Below, piece after piece: positions 36,056 through 44,600 of a stretch of DNA of 64,000 nucleotides (position 1 is the first letter of the stretch; each line of letters starts with the position of its first letter). The translations under genes and the position numbers were made by a program. A model generated the notes under the pieces. The model ran no database searches and was not told the origin of the DNA. It saw only the letters and a program-made list of their open reading frames with translations. Source of the stretch: Trichocoleus desertorum NBK24 (lineage in GTDB: Bacteria; Cyanobacteriota; Cyanobacteriia; FACHB-46); NCBI RefSeq assembly GCF_030409055.1, contig NZ_CP116619.1:4164628-4228627 (forward strand), given 5' to 3'.

Positions 36056-36508
36056 GTGCAATTATCCTCCCGCCCTACCAGCCTATCTGTCCCAATTTCG
36101 CCTGCTACCCAGTCCTTGATGCAGCAACTGAGTGAGCCAGAACCTGTTCACACAACTCTAATTGAAGAAGTGGAATTACCACAGCAGGCTAAGGCTCCGC
36201 GTATGTCTGAGGATCATCAGGAGCGTTGGCAAGGATTTGGGGTATTTTGCTCCACCTTCGTCACTATTTTTCTGGCAGAGTTAGGCGACAAAACGCAGGT
36301 AACGACGCTATTGATGAGTGCCGAATCTCAGTCGCCCTGGATTGTGTTTATGGGAGCGGCATTAGCCTTGATTACAACTAGTCTCCTAGGTGTGATTGTG
36401 GGGCGTTGGTTAGCAAATCGGCTCTCACCCAAAACTTTAGAAACGGCTGCGGGGGCGGCTCTGTTGTTGGTCTCTGTTTCCCTGCTATGGGATGTTGTGC
36501 ATTTTTAG
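36056..36508 (+). CDS. GDT1/UPF0016-family membrane protein, half-size (A)
   Basis: The 150-residue protein has a polar ~55-residue N-terminus and then three hydrophobic segments. The first carries the family motif FLAELGDKTQVTTLL (E-x-G-D-K-[ST]), the cation-binding signature of GDT1/TMEM165 proteins; the cyanobacterial homologue MNX exports manganese across the thylakoid membrane. A full-size family member has two such halves; this one has a single motif and so should pair with the next gene product. The start is uncertain: GTG at 36056 or the ATG near 36118. Confidence 0.87.
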   Translation: MQLSSRPTSLSVPISPATQSLMQQLSEPEPVHTTLIEEVELPQQAKAPRMSEDHQERWQGFGVFCSTFVTIFLAELGDKTQVTTLLMSAESQSPWIVFMGAALALITTSLLGVIVGRWLANRLSPKTLETAAGAALLLVSVSLLWDVVHF

Positions 36509-36598
36509 GATGTTGGCCCCAACAGATTAATTGCAAAGATTACTTTTGAAGACATTTCGACTATTTGCGATCGCGGCCCTGCAATTTCTTAAAACCTT

Positions 36599-36901
36599 AT
36601 GGATTGGCACCTGCTCGGACTGAGTTTCATTACTATTTTCTTGTCAGAATTAGGCGACAAAAGTCAGGTCGCTGCGATCGCCCTCAGCGGTAGCTCCAAG
36701 TCTCCACGGGCTGTGTTTTTTGGAACGGCAGCAGCGTTGCTACTTGCTAGCTTACTAGGAGTTTTGCTGGGCCACGGGGCTGCTCATCTCTTGCCAACTC
36801 GACTGGTCAAGGCGATCGCGGCTTTAGGGTTTGCGGTGATGGCAGTGCGGCTGCTCTGGCCTAGTGCTGATTTACCCCCCGATGCTGAAGAGGTTTCCTG
36901 A
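36599..36901 (+). CDS. GDT1/UPF0016-family membrane protein, half-size (B)
   Basis: The 100-residue partner of the preceding gene: three membrane segments with FLSELGDKSQVAAIALSG in the first. It lacks the long N-terminal extension of half A. Together the two supply the two E-x-G-D motifs of a complete transporter, so a hetero-oligomeric manganese (or calcium) exporter is the likely form. The gap between the genes is 90 bp and a terminator follows this gene, consistent with one operon. Confidence 0.9.
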   Translation: MDWHLLGLSFITIFLSELGDKSQVAAIALSGSSKSPRAVFFGTAAALLLASLLGVLLGHGAAHLLPTRLVKAIAALGFAVMAVRLLWPSADLPPDAEEVS

Positions 36902-36936
36902 CTAATTGCTCTCAGGGTTTGTAGGCACCTAAAGCA

Positions 36937-36967
36937 AAAGCTCCCGATTGGTTCAGGAGCTTTTTTA
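36937..36967 (+). terminator. Rho-independent terminator after the GDT1 pair
   Basis: AAGCTCC and GGAGCTT form a stem over an 11-base loop, followed by TTTTAT. Confidence 0.85.
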
Positions 36968-37015
36968 TGGCTAGAAATAGATTGTGCCCCTGCTATTGAA
37001 GCGGGTAGAACGTAA

Positions 37016-37534
37016 CTAAACGCGATCGCGGTAGCAAAGATTTAGCAACAACCCACCGGAGACAAACTTGAGCAGTTCCAAAGCCCAGTAACTGCCGTGC
37101 AACTGGTTCATCCCAGCAGGGATGGCAATAGTAGTGTTAAACAAATCTAGTTCTAACCCTAGAGCGCTCATTTGAGGCGTGAGAGCGTAGGTATACATGA
37201 GCGCGATCGCCCCTAAGATGCCAGCCAGCAGCACCCCCGCATAGCCTTTGCGGCTGTAAACAGGTTGCATCTGACGCAGGACGAAAACCCCCGTCAACAC
37301 CAAGGCAGAACAAAGTAATTCAATTCGGTTAAAAAGCCAAAAAATAGCGTATCCAGCAGCGGCAAATCCAGGTTGGTTCATCATGCCTGCTGCGTAGAGA
37401 CTTGGCATAATCACCAAATCTAGAATAAGGCTACTGCTAAGCCAAAAAACTAGTGTAAAAACTACAACTGTTTGCCATCGAGGTCGCTGCATTACGGCAT
37501 TGGGAGTGCTAAAACTATCTACGCTTGAATGCAT
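37016..37534 (-). CDS. Four-helix membrane protein, unrecognised (DUF4149-like pattern)
   Basis: The 172-residue protein has a polar start and four hydrophobic segments: VVVFTLVFWLSSSLILDLVI, GYAIFWLFNRIELLCSALVL, GVLLAGILGAIALMYTYAL, and a last weaker one near the C-terminus (LELLKFVSGGLLLNLC). The layout resembles small bacterial DUF4149-type membrane proteins, but I cannot assign it firmly. No catalytic motif is visible. It is transcribed on its own after a long leader region. Confidence 0.7.
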   Translation of the reverse strand: MHSSVDSFSTPNAVMQRPRWQTVVVFTLVFWLSSSLILDLVIMPSLYAAGMMNQPGFAAAGYAIFWLFNRIELLCSALVLTGVFVLRQMQPVYSRKGYAGVLLAGILGAIALMYTYALTPQMSALGLELDLFNTTIAIPAGMNQLHGSYWALELLKFVSGGLLLNLCYRDRV

Positions 37535-38421
37535 AAGAATTCCTGGATGTACTTACCTTTAGCTTAGCGAATTTGGCTTCTTAGAAGTATGAAATAAATT
37601 GGAACTCTCTCCTGTAAAAGTAGACTGATTGCACTATAGAGTTTTAGCCGATTCAAAGCAGTAGCCCTGACGACAAGAACCGCTGAGTTGGTAACTCTCC
37701 AACTTCTACAGATAATAAATGTACTTGTCTGGTAAAAGGATACAAAACTAAATGAGTCTGACAGAAGGCTGCCAGACTCTTCAAGAGTAGTCAATCAGGA
37801 AGTTTGTTTCAAAGGTGGACCAAAGCCTGCAACTTGTCAGATCTGCGAAAGGTTACAACACCTCCTTAATCACTGGAATAACCTGTCACTCGTCTACTAC
37901 AGCTTGTGAAATAGACTCTTAACTACCGCTTAAGATACTTCAGGTGAAGCACTTAATTTTCTGCAACAGGCTCTACAAAAGATCTGCTGATTGTAAGACA
38001 AGAAGAGCAAAAACCAATCACGAATTGATGAGTTATGAGATTGGCGATCTGCTTATGGCTTACAAGTACAGTTGCTTTTGTAAAGTCCGATCTAACATTG
38101 GAGAAAACATTCTGACTAGTGCAGGAGGCTAACCATTTCAGATCCTAGGAGTTATCAATTGGATTGAAGAAGAGGAGCTGTTTGGTGCCTGAATTCACAA
38201 TAGCATTAGGGTCTAAAAAGGGTGGGCTATTTTGTAGAAATTCACGCCTGATTAAATTTAGAAACAACCCGTAAACAAACTAAATATTGGCCCTAAGTCC
38301 TTGCTGTTGGCTCGTCGCGCACGGCAACTCTGCTAACACCTGATCTACAACTGAAGTAGGGACAAAAGTAGAGACAAAGCCAGCTATCTGGAAATTGGTA
38401 ATCTGGGTAGGAGATGTGGCG
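37535..38421. other. Long intergenic region with one strong hairpin
   Basis: About 890 bp without a gene I can support. Two open frames (37564-37794 minus, 37944-38132 plus) have no family features or ribosome binding sites. A 26-nt hairpin lies at 37754-37779. Confidence 0.4.
37754..37779. other. Strong stem-loop of unknown role
   Basis: GAGTCTGACAG and CTGCCAGACTC pair over the four-base loop AAGG with a single A/C mismatch on the plus strand (a G-U pair on the minus strand). On the minus strand it is followed by ATTTAGTTTT, so it could be an attenuator or terminator in the leader of the four-helix protein gene. Confidence 0.5.
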
Positions 38422-39015
38422 ATGAAGGTAATGAAAAGGATGACGGCTAGGTTGGGGATTTTGTTGTCGGCTGCCGTGGCAACTTGGGGCATGAGCACGC
38501 CATTTAGTCAGGCTGTAACTCTAGCAGATGGTACGGTTTACTTTGCGCAACCACCCCGCTTATTGAAGGCCACGACCACGCAGAGCGCTACCTATGTTTG
38601 GGGAGCCACTTATTATTTCACCTTGGATGTGCCAGAAACTGCGGGGGAACCTCTACAGAAGGTGACGATCGCGCAGCGAGAAGGAATTGATGCCTTGCGC
38701 TACGACCTGAAAGACACCCAAGCTTTTGTGGGTGAACCTAGAGGCAAGAGACAAGCAGTGGCTTTAAGTGAAGTAATAGGCGATCGCAAAACGCGGACAG
38801 TTTCAGTGACATTCGATCCGCCGATCGCTCCGGGGCAAACTGTGACGGTAGGGCTGCGTCCGGTTCGTAATCCCAACATTAGCGGGGTCTACCTGTTTGG
38901 TGTCACAGCTTTTCCAGCAGGCGAAAAGGCGCATGGGCAATTTTTAGGCTTTGGCCGACTGCACTTTTATGAAGCGCGTGATGCTTGGTTTTTCCGCGAT
39001 CGCTGGTTTCACTGA
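38422..39015 (+). CDS. DUF2808-family exported protein
   Basis: A protein of about 197 residues of the cyanobacterial DUF2808 family, function unknown. A signal peptide (ARLGILLSAAVATWGMSTPFSQA) leads to LADGTVYFAQPPRLLKATTT, YYFTLDVPETAGEPLQKVTI and a central beta sandwich ending SGVYLFGVTAFPAG, as in the family. The ATG at 38422 has GGAGA upstream at good spacing; the frame extends to a TTG at 38395, which is less likely. Confidence 0.85.
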   Translation: MKVMKRMTARLGILLSAAVATWGMSTPFSQAVTLADGTVYFAQPPRLLKATTTQSATYVWGATYYFTLDVPETAGEPLQKVTIAQREGIDALRYDLKDTQAFVGEPRGKRQAVALSEVIGDRKTRTVSVTFDPPIAPGQTVTVGLRPVRNPNISGVYLFGVTAFPAGEKAHGQFLGFGRLHFYEARDAWFFRDRWFH

Positions 39016-39136
39016 ACTTTGGTTTCACTAGACCTGGTTTGATGGGCGGAGTTCATTTGATATAGGTTCGCTTGCTAAATAGGTTCGCTTGCTAAGCTGG
39101 GCGAATTAGACCAAGCTGGCACTTATAACTTCAATC

Positions 39137-40090
39137 TTGGCAGTGGTGCTCTCTCCCAAATTCGGGCTTAAAGAAACAGCAAGCTTCTTTCACCAATTCT
39201 CAGCTTTGTTGAATGCAGGGTTGCCTGTGCAGCAGAGCTTGAATCTGGCGGGTAAAGATTGTAGTGCGGCTTTTCTGCGCTCTCTCCAGCAAGCTAGTGT
39301 CAATGTTACTCAGGGACAGGACTTGGCGACGGCAATGACCCTAAAGCCACCCGTCTGGAGTCCATGGACTTTGACTTTGATTCAGATGGCGGAATATAGC
39401 GGTAGCTTAGCGGTGACTTGTCGCAAACTCGCGATCGCGGCTGAGCAACAGCAACGACGGGCACGGCTTTATCGCTCCGTGACTTTGGCAGGTGGGGCAA
39501 CTGTGAGCAGTTTGCTGTTGCTGCTCGTGGTTTTGTCGCAAGGTAGTCGTAACTTTTTGGTTCAGCCTGGTTTTTGGATCACCGCAGGGCTGCTATTAGG
39601 TGGTGCCTATCTGCTTGGAACGCGATCGCTGACTCCAAGCTTGTATCGCTCTCTAGCGAGGTTGCCTGTCTTAAAGCCGCTCCTAGAAGCTCAAAGCATG
39701 TTGTATTTTACGGAGCTAGAGCTGCCTTTGAGCTGCGGAGTGCCGCTGTTAAGCGCTTTAGAGTTAATTCGCGATCGCATTCCTAACCCAGAACTTGCTA
39801 AAACCTTGGCGATCGCAAATCAACAGGTAGCGCGAGGACAAACCCTTAGCCGTAGCCTACAAGGCAAGATTCCGGCGATCGCGTTGCAAATGATTCGCAC
39901 AGGTGAAGAAACTGGCAACTTAGACGAGATGCTGCAAAAACTTGCCGCTTACTACGAAGGAGAACTAGAGCTAAAGCTACGACAGCTTCAGGGAGTGTTG
40001 CGGCCCTTGAGCTTATTGGCAGGTGGGGCGTTTGTGCTGGTCTTGGGGATGCAAATGGTGCGATCGCTGCTTAACGCCTTGCCGAGTTGA
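39137..40090 (+). CDS. Type II secretion system F-family inner-membrane protein
   Basis: The 317-residue protein belongs to the GspF/PilC family, the membrane platform on which GspE/PilB ATPases act. It has the two repeated helical domains: FFHQFSALLNAGLPVQQSLN near the start and YFTELELPLSCGVPLLSALE at about 190-210, with membrane segments near residues 115-135, 145-160 and at the C-terminus (LSLLAGGAFVLVLGMQMV). It is shorter than canonical PilC by about 80 residues. A TTG at 39137 or GTG codons just after could start it. The GspE-type ATPase at 11503 is a candidate partner, though 26 kb away. Confidence 0.88.
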   Translation: MAVVLSPKFGLKETASFFHQFSALLNAGLPVQQSLNLAGKDCSAAFLRSLQQASVNVTQGQDLATAMTLKPPVWSPWTLTLIQMAEYSGSLAVTCRKLAIAAEQQQRRARLYRSVTLAGGATVSSLLLLLVVLSQGSRNFLVQPGFWITAGLLLGGAYLLGTRSLTPSLYRSLARLPVLKPLLEAQSMLYFTELELPLSCGVPLLSALELIRDRIPNPELAKTLAIANQQVARGQTLSRSLQGKIPAIALQMIRTGEETGNLDEMLQKLAAYYEGELELKLRQLQGVLRPLSLLAGGAFVLVLGMQMVRSLLNALPS

Positions 40091-40261
40091 CTAGACTGGC
40101 TTGATCAACAAGTTTTTGAGCAATAAATTCTTATCCGCTAGATTTAACGGGCGATCGAAAAATTTTCCACCGCGACTAAACCGTAAAATCACCCGTCGGG
40201 GGAGACGGTACGCTACATTAGCAGTTGGAAGAGACGACATCAGCAAAAGAATTTCTCAATC

Positions 40262-40642
40262 ATGGTAGAACGTCCCATCAAGAAGTCTGAACGTCAGGTT
40301 GCAGACAATCCCAGTAGTGATGCAGCAGAGTTCCAAGGATCGGAAGCTTCCGATTCGGGTACTCGCAACTCTGAAGAACGCGGTAGAAGTCGGCCTTCAC
40401 GCGACAAAGCTGACAGAAACGATAAAGGCAGCGACAGAAGCGGCGATAGAGGTGGTGACAGAGGTAAAAGAAAAGGAAGAGGCAGAGATCAAGAGGACGA
40501 TCGCGCCAGAACTCCGGTCAACCCTGCTTTGATGCGGGGGCCAAAACCTACTCAGTCTAAGCCGCCTGTGGTGCAACCAGAGCCAGAAGTAGAGGAAAAT
40601 TCTACCGTTGAGGCAGATTCAGAAGTTGCAACTGAAAGTTAA
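40262..40642 (+). CDS. Highly charged, disordered cyanobacterial protein
   Basis: A 126-residue protein made almost entirely of Arg, Lys, Asp, Glu, Gly and Ser. The middle is an RG/RD-rich tract (SGDRGGDRGKRKGRGRDQED), followed by the short motif NPALMRGPKPTQSKP and an acidic tail. It has no hydrophobic core, signal peptide or membrane helix, so it is probably intrinsically disordered and may bind nucleic acid or ribosomes through the basic tract. The function is unknown. It stands alone. Confidence 0.7.
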   Translation: MVERPIKKSERQVADNPSSDAAEFQGSEASDSGTRNSEERGRSRPSRDKADRNDKGSDRSGDRGGDRGKRKGRGRDQEDDRARTPVNPALMRGPKPTQSKPPVVQPEPEVEENSTVEADSEVATES

Positions 40643-40738
40643 GACTTGATTGATGGAGTTGAAGGTAGCTAGACCCACTTTCCAGGGGTAGCTGCCGACC
40701 AGCAAGGCTGAATGTTTGAGAAGCTCAGGAGGGTTTGA

Positions 40739-41203
40739 ATGAGTAAACCGTTAAACGCTGCTCTCTCAGAAGAGATTGCTCAGCGGCTTAGTCACAAAGC
40801 CAAAACCTCCTTCGACAATGCTTACGAAGCAGCCTTGCTGATTCCAGGGGTGACTTATGTGCAAGGCTTTCTTGTGCTTCCAGGTATACCCTACAAACCA
40901 ATGGAGCACTGCTGGCTAGAAGTGGAGGACGCGATCGTTGATCCCGCGCTACCTCACTTAAATCGAGCTCCTGAAGAGATTTGGTATTTTCCTGCTCACC
41001 GCTTGAGCGTCAAGAAATTAAAAGCTGCGATCGAAGAAGCCAAAGAAGATTATCCAGAGGACGATCCGCTGCCTGTGTATGGAGCCGCCCCCTATGAGTA
41101 TTACGGGGATGCGATGTTAGGGGGCAAAGACTATCTGGAGGCGTTTCAGGCCGCAGAAGCGAAGTGTCACGAACTCAACCAGTCAGAGTTGGATCGCAAT
41201 TAG
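40739..41203 (+). CDS. Cyanobacterial hypothetical protein, possible papain-like fold
   Basis: This 154-residue soluble protein is not recognised. The segment YVQGFLVLPGIPYKPMEHCW followed by LEVEDAIVDPALPHL has the look of papain-like or transglutaminase-like folds, where a His on one strand and an Asp on the next form part of an active site, but an upstream catalytic Cys is not evident. The C-terminus is acidic and tyrosine-rich (YGAAPYEYYGDAMLGGKDYL). A GGAGGG ribosome binding site precedes the ATG at 40739. Confidence 0.68.
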   Translation: MSKPLNAALSEEIAQRLSHKAKTSFDNAYEAALLIPGVTYVQGFLVLPGIPYKPMEHCWLEVEDAIVDPALPHLNRAPEEIWYFPAHRLSVKKLKAAIEEAKEDYPEDDPLPVYGAAPYEYYGDAMLGGKDYLEAFQAAEAKCHELNQSELDRN

Positions 41204-41227
41204 CGTGCAATGAGCGATCGCCTCACC

Positions 41228-41581
41228 CTAACCAAACGTTGAACCATTCCAACCCCACATCGAGCCTCTAGCGTCGGAAAACTCAATATAGGTGCGATTG
41301 GCAGGAATCCCTAAAGCTTGCTCAATTTGTTGCGAGAAATCTTGGCTCATCGCTTTGGTTTGTGTCGGCCCCATTGTGCCTACGCTTTTAATCTCCACGT
41401 AGCATGTAGGGTCAGACGTACCTCCGAAAGTCATGGCGACTTCTGGCTCAAAAGCCGTCATCACATAAGACTCAGGCTTACCCGTATGTTTTGCTAGCCC
41501 AGCCGACAACTGCTTGAGCAAGCTGTCTACTTGAGACTTGGTTGGAGCAGAAATAGAAGTTTGAACCTTGATTAAAGGCAT
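41228..41581 (-). CDS. MIF/phenylpyruvate tautomerase-family protein
   Basis: The 117-residue protein resembles macrophage migration inhibitory factor: after the initiator Met comes Pro2 (MPLIKVQTSIS), the catalytic base of the tautomerase superfamily, then KHTGKPESYVMTAFE and GSMWGWNGSTFG at the end. It should form a homotrimer in the cytosol. The physiological substrate in cyanobacteria is unknown. It appears monocistronic. Confidence 0.93.
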   Translation of the reverse strand: MPLIKVQTSISAPTKSQVDSLLKQLSAGLAKHTGKPESYVMTAFEPEVAMTFGGTSDPTCYVEIKSVGTMGPTQTKAMSQDFSQQIEQALGIPANRTYIEFSDARGSMWGWNGSTFG

Positions 41582-41679
41582 AGTAACAATATGAAAATTC
41601 TAAACTTCACTAGCTGATGAGCTGATTGTTTAGGCTAAGCCCAAGACTCAGCCCTCACAACCTCTTAGCAATCAAAGCG

Positions 41680-42180
41680 TTAGCCACCGTATTGCCAGCC
41701 TGTGCTCTCTAGCAAGAGAGGCTCGCCCTCACGGTGCGTGCCTGCTGCAATCACTTCACCCACATAAACTGTGTGATCGCCTTGTTCAACCGCACCGACC
41801 ACTCGGCATTCCACAAATCCCAAAGCTTCGGAAATGATTGGGCAACCTGTTTCTCCGAGGTAAAACTCGACATCATCAAACTTGTTGCCCACTCGACGCT
41901 GCGGTTGAAAAAACTTTTGCGCCAAGTCCTTCTGTCCTGCTTCTAGGAAGCTCAGAGCGAAGACACCAGTGCTCTTGATCATGGCGTGAGAGCGGGAGTC
42001 TTGTTTGACACAGTTGACGACGAGAGGGGGCTTAAAGGAAGCCTGCATAACCCAACTGGCCGTAAAGCCGTTCACCTCTTCCCCTTCTTTGACTCCGCAA
42101 ATGTAGATTCCGTGGGGGATTTTACGCAGGATTGTCTTTTTCGCTTGTTCGTCTAGCAAGGGTCTATACCTGATTGGCAC
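41680..42180 (-). CDS. Flavin reductase-like FMN-binding protein
   Basis: The 166-residue protein is a flavin reductase domain of the split-barrel type. GVKEGEEVNGFTASWVMQAS and PPLVVNCVKQDSRSHAMIK are the flavin-binding strands, with FALSFLEAGQKDLAQKFF next. Such proteins reduce FMN with NAD(P)H or act as rubredoxin oxidoreductase-like domains, in cyanobacteria often related to the C-terminal part of flavodiiron proteins. It is separated from cobM by 69 bp on the same strand. Confidence 0.88.
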   Translation of the reverse strand: MPIRYRPLLDEQAKKTILRKIPHGIYICGVKEGEEVNGFTASWVMQASFKPPLVVNCVKQDSRSHAMIKSTGVFALSFLEAGQKDLAQKFFQPQRRVGNKFDDVEFYLGETGCPIISEALGFVECRVVGAVEQGDHTVYVGEVIAAGTHREGEPLLLESTGWQYGG

Positions 42181-42248
42181 TACATCGCTCAGTGTATTAC
42201 AGACTCATGGGAGGAAAACCATAGCCCAGCCCTAATCCGACTAGAATC

Positions 42249-43064
42249 TTACTGGCGGAAGAGATGATCGTGCTCTGGATGGTAGAGCCGCGATCGCGCT
42301 TGAGTCGCTGTTAGAGCAGGGCTAATCACATAGAGCGTCGTCCGGATCAAATTCTCCTGTTGCGTTACCGCTGCCATTTCACTCAGCGGCACCACCCGAA
42401 TTTTTTCATCAGGCCAGCCAACGCGAAAACAAATTGCCACAGGCGTATCCGCTGCATAATGCTCCATCAACTTTGCCTGAGACGCTTCCACATGGCGAGC
42501 GCTGAGGTAGAGACAAAGACTAGCCTTGTGCGCCGCCAAACCCGCTAACTCCTCCGCCTCCGGCACCTCAGTACGACCGCTAATCCGAGTCAAAATGATC
42601 GTCTGTACCAACCCTGGCACCGTTAACTCCACTTGTAGCTTTGCCGCCGCCGCCTGAAACGCACTAATCCCAGGAATCACCTCAAAAGGCACTTCCGCCT
42701 CCGCCAAAGCTTGCATCTGCTCATGCACCGCCCCATACAAACTAGGGTCGCCTGAATGCAATCGCACCACCGACTTTTGCGATCGCACCCGCTCAATCAT
42801 CACAGGCAAAATTTCTTCCAGCGTCTTATTCGCCGTGCGAATCAACTCCGCATCCGCCCGCACCCCCTGCAAAATTTGTCGAGGCACCAAAGAATCCGCA
42901 AACAAAATCACATCCGCCTGCGCCAGCAACCTCTGCGCCTTAATCGTCAGCAACTCCGGATCACCCGGACCCGCCCCAACGATATACACAGCAGGTGCCA
43001 AACCAGATCCAGCCTGAGTTTCACCAAGCTGACTCACCCTAGAATTTGTATCAAACGTAGTCAT
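42249..43064 (-). CDS. cobM: Precorrin-4/cobalt-precorrin-4 C11-methyltransferase
   Basis: This 271-residue SAM-dependent tetrapyrrole methylase belongs to corrin-ring synthesis. The SAM-binding pattern is clear: YIVGAGPGDPELLTIKAQ at the N-terminus, VVRLHSGDPSLYGAVHEQ, EVIPGISAFQAAAAKLQ and TLYVISPAL near the end. The spacing suits CobM/CbiF rather than CobI or CobJ. The gene is isolated from other cob genes here. Its product feeds the cofactor that NrdJ (25963) needs. Confidence 0.93.
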   Translation of the reverse strand: MTTFDTNSRVSQLGETQAGSGLAPAVYIVGAGPGDPELLTIKAQRLLAQADVILFADSLVPRQILQGVRADAELIRTANKTLEEILPVMIERVRSQKSVVRLHSGDPSLYGAVHEQMQALAEAEVPFEVIPGISAFQAAAAKLQVELTVPGLVQTIILTRISGRTEVPEAEELAGLAAHKASLCLYLSARHVEASQAKLMEHYAADTPVAICFRVGWPDEKIRVVPLSEMAAVTQQENLIRTTLYVISPALTATQARSRLYHPEHDHLFRQ

Positions 43065-43145
43065 AAATTCTGATTAAGTCTTGAATGTAGAGGGGCTTGA
43101 GTGGAGAGAAGTTAGCGTGGAGCCTCCCCATACGTGAAGTTACCT

Positions 43146-43215
43146 CTGGAGGGGGTCTGGGGGACGCAGCCATCCCTCAGCGGGGGCTTGGGGGCACTTG
43201 CCCCGAAAGGCTCGG
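43146..43215. repeat. Dispersed ~70-bp repeat, copy B
   Basis: It begins CTGGAGGGGGTCTGGGGGAC, contains the same hairpin (GGGACG-CAGC-CATCCC) and ends CCCCGAAAGGCTCGG. It aligns over its whole length with 3965-4033, apart from a one-base length difference near the end. It lies between lgt and cobM, which run in the same direction. Confidence 0.8.
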
Positions 43216-43375
43216 TTCTAGAGCATAACCGTAAAGACTTGATAAAGCGATCGCCCCAGACCCCAATCTATCCGGATCAGCAATATCACCGTGGGATTAA
43301 GGAATGGTAGATGCACCCTGATTTAACCCTGGAAGCCATAAAGCTTCTGGGGTTTTTCTTGTTTGAGTCCCAAAT

Positions 43376-44296
43376 TCAAGGCAGATGATCCGATTCCTGG
43401 CGTAACTTGCGATCGCTTTCCTGAACAGCCACCACATCAGGCAACGGCCGATGCAATCGGTAGAGCCAAAATAGACCAATCAGACCAATACTGATTTCCA
43501 CCAAACTAATAATTTGAGCAATCCGCAGCGGGCCAATCATTAAGCTGTCTGTTCGTAGCCCCTCAATCCAGAAACGCCCCAAACTGTAGCTGACTAAATA
43601 AACCAAAAACAGCGTCCCCACCTTCAAAGCAGGTTTACCCCGCAACCCCCGAAAGAACAAGGTGATGAGAATCCCAAACACCATCAAGTTCCACAGAGAC
43701 TCATAAAGAAACGTGGGATGAAAGTACGCCACATTCTCATATCCCACCGGACGTTGCTCAGAAGGAATAAACAGCTTCCACGGTAGATTAGTTGGTCGCC
43801 CAAACGCCTCCGAATTAAAGAAATTCCCCCAACGCCCGATCGCCTGTCCCAAAATCAGCGAAGGTGCCACCAAATCCGCCAACTGCCAAAACGAAACCCG
43901 TTTGACCTTAGCGAAAATCAGGCTCGCCACCAAGCCGCCCAAGATCGCGCCATGAATTGCGATGCCCCCCTTCCAGATAGCAATAATGTCTTCCGGTCGT
44001 TGGGCATATTCTTGCCACTGAAACAGCACGTAATACAGCCGAGCAGAAGGGATTGCAGCCACAACTAACCAAATAATCAGGTCGCCAATCAAATCGGGAT
44101 CAACCTGGCGACGCTTGGCTAAGGCTTGGGATAAACTAACCCCAATCAGCACTGCAGAGGCAATTAAGAGGCCATACCAACGAATGGTGAGAGGTCCCAG
44201 CTCAACTAATACAGGGCCTGGAGACTTAAACTCAAAGGCCATAAGCCCATAGCAGCTACTCCAGAGATGGGACAAAATTGGCAGATCCAAGGGCAT
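43376..44296 (-). CDS. lgt: Prolipoprotein diacylglyceryl transferase
   Basis: Lgt transfers diacylglycerol from phosphatidylglycerol to the lipobox cysteine of prolipoproteins in the plasma membrane. The 306-residue protein has seven hydrophobic segments and the signature [20 protein letters not shown], with HGAILGG before it and [12 protein letters not shown] after it. Length and order match the family. A lipoprotein substrate candidate lies at 61945-62421. The gene appears to be transcribed alone. Confidence 0.95.
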   Translation of the reverse strand: MPLDLPILSHLWSSCYGLMAFEFKSPGPVLVELGPLTIRWYGLLIASAVLIGVSLSQALAKRRQVDPDLIGDLIIWLVVAAIPSARLYYVLFQWQEYAQRPEDIIAIWKGGIAIHGAILGGLVASLIFAKVKRVSFWQLADLVAPSLILGQAIGRWGNFFNSEAFGRPTNLPWKLFIPSEQRPVGYENVAYFHPTFLYESLWNLMVFGILITLFFRGLRGKPALKVGTLFLVYLVSYSLGRFWIEGLRTDSLMIGPLRIAQIISLVEISIGLIGLFWLYRLHRPLPDVVAVQESDRKLRQESDHLP

Positions 44297-44600
44297 GAGA
44301 ATTTAGGATTCAGCTACAAACTTGATTTTATCCGCCTGAGGGCAGAATCCAAGTTGAGCTGCGATTTCTCTAGCCCGAAACTTGGACTGCAAGAAGCATG
44401 AATTAAAAGCGCCGCTCAAGGCTACACAGGTCAATTGAGCTAGAATGGGAATCCTTGGGCCAACTGATTTAGCTACATCGAGGGCTGATCGTAGCTGCGT
44501 GAGTCAGGGCTGAGAAGCCAAAGTTCTACAATCAAAAGTTTGTCAAAATAGCAACTGCAATTATTGGCAACACTAGTCGCTCCTGAAATTGAGAAAACGC
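44297..44600. other. Intergenic, divergent promoters expected
   Basis: About 304 bp between lgt and rlmN. No gene, RNA or operator can be supported here. Confidence 0.4.

Noticed and set aside
37564..38132. Two short frames (37564-37794 minus and 37944-38132 plus)
   Set aside because: Neither has a ribosome binding site or recognisable features; one spans the strong hairpin.
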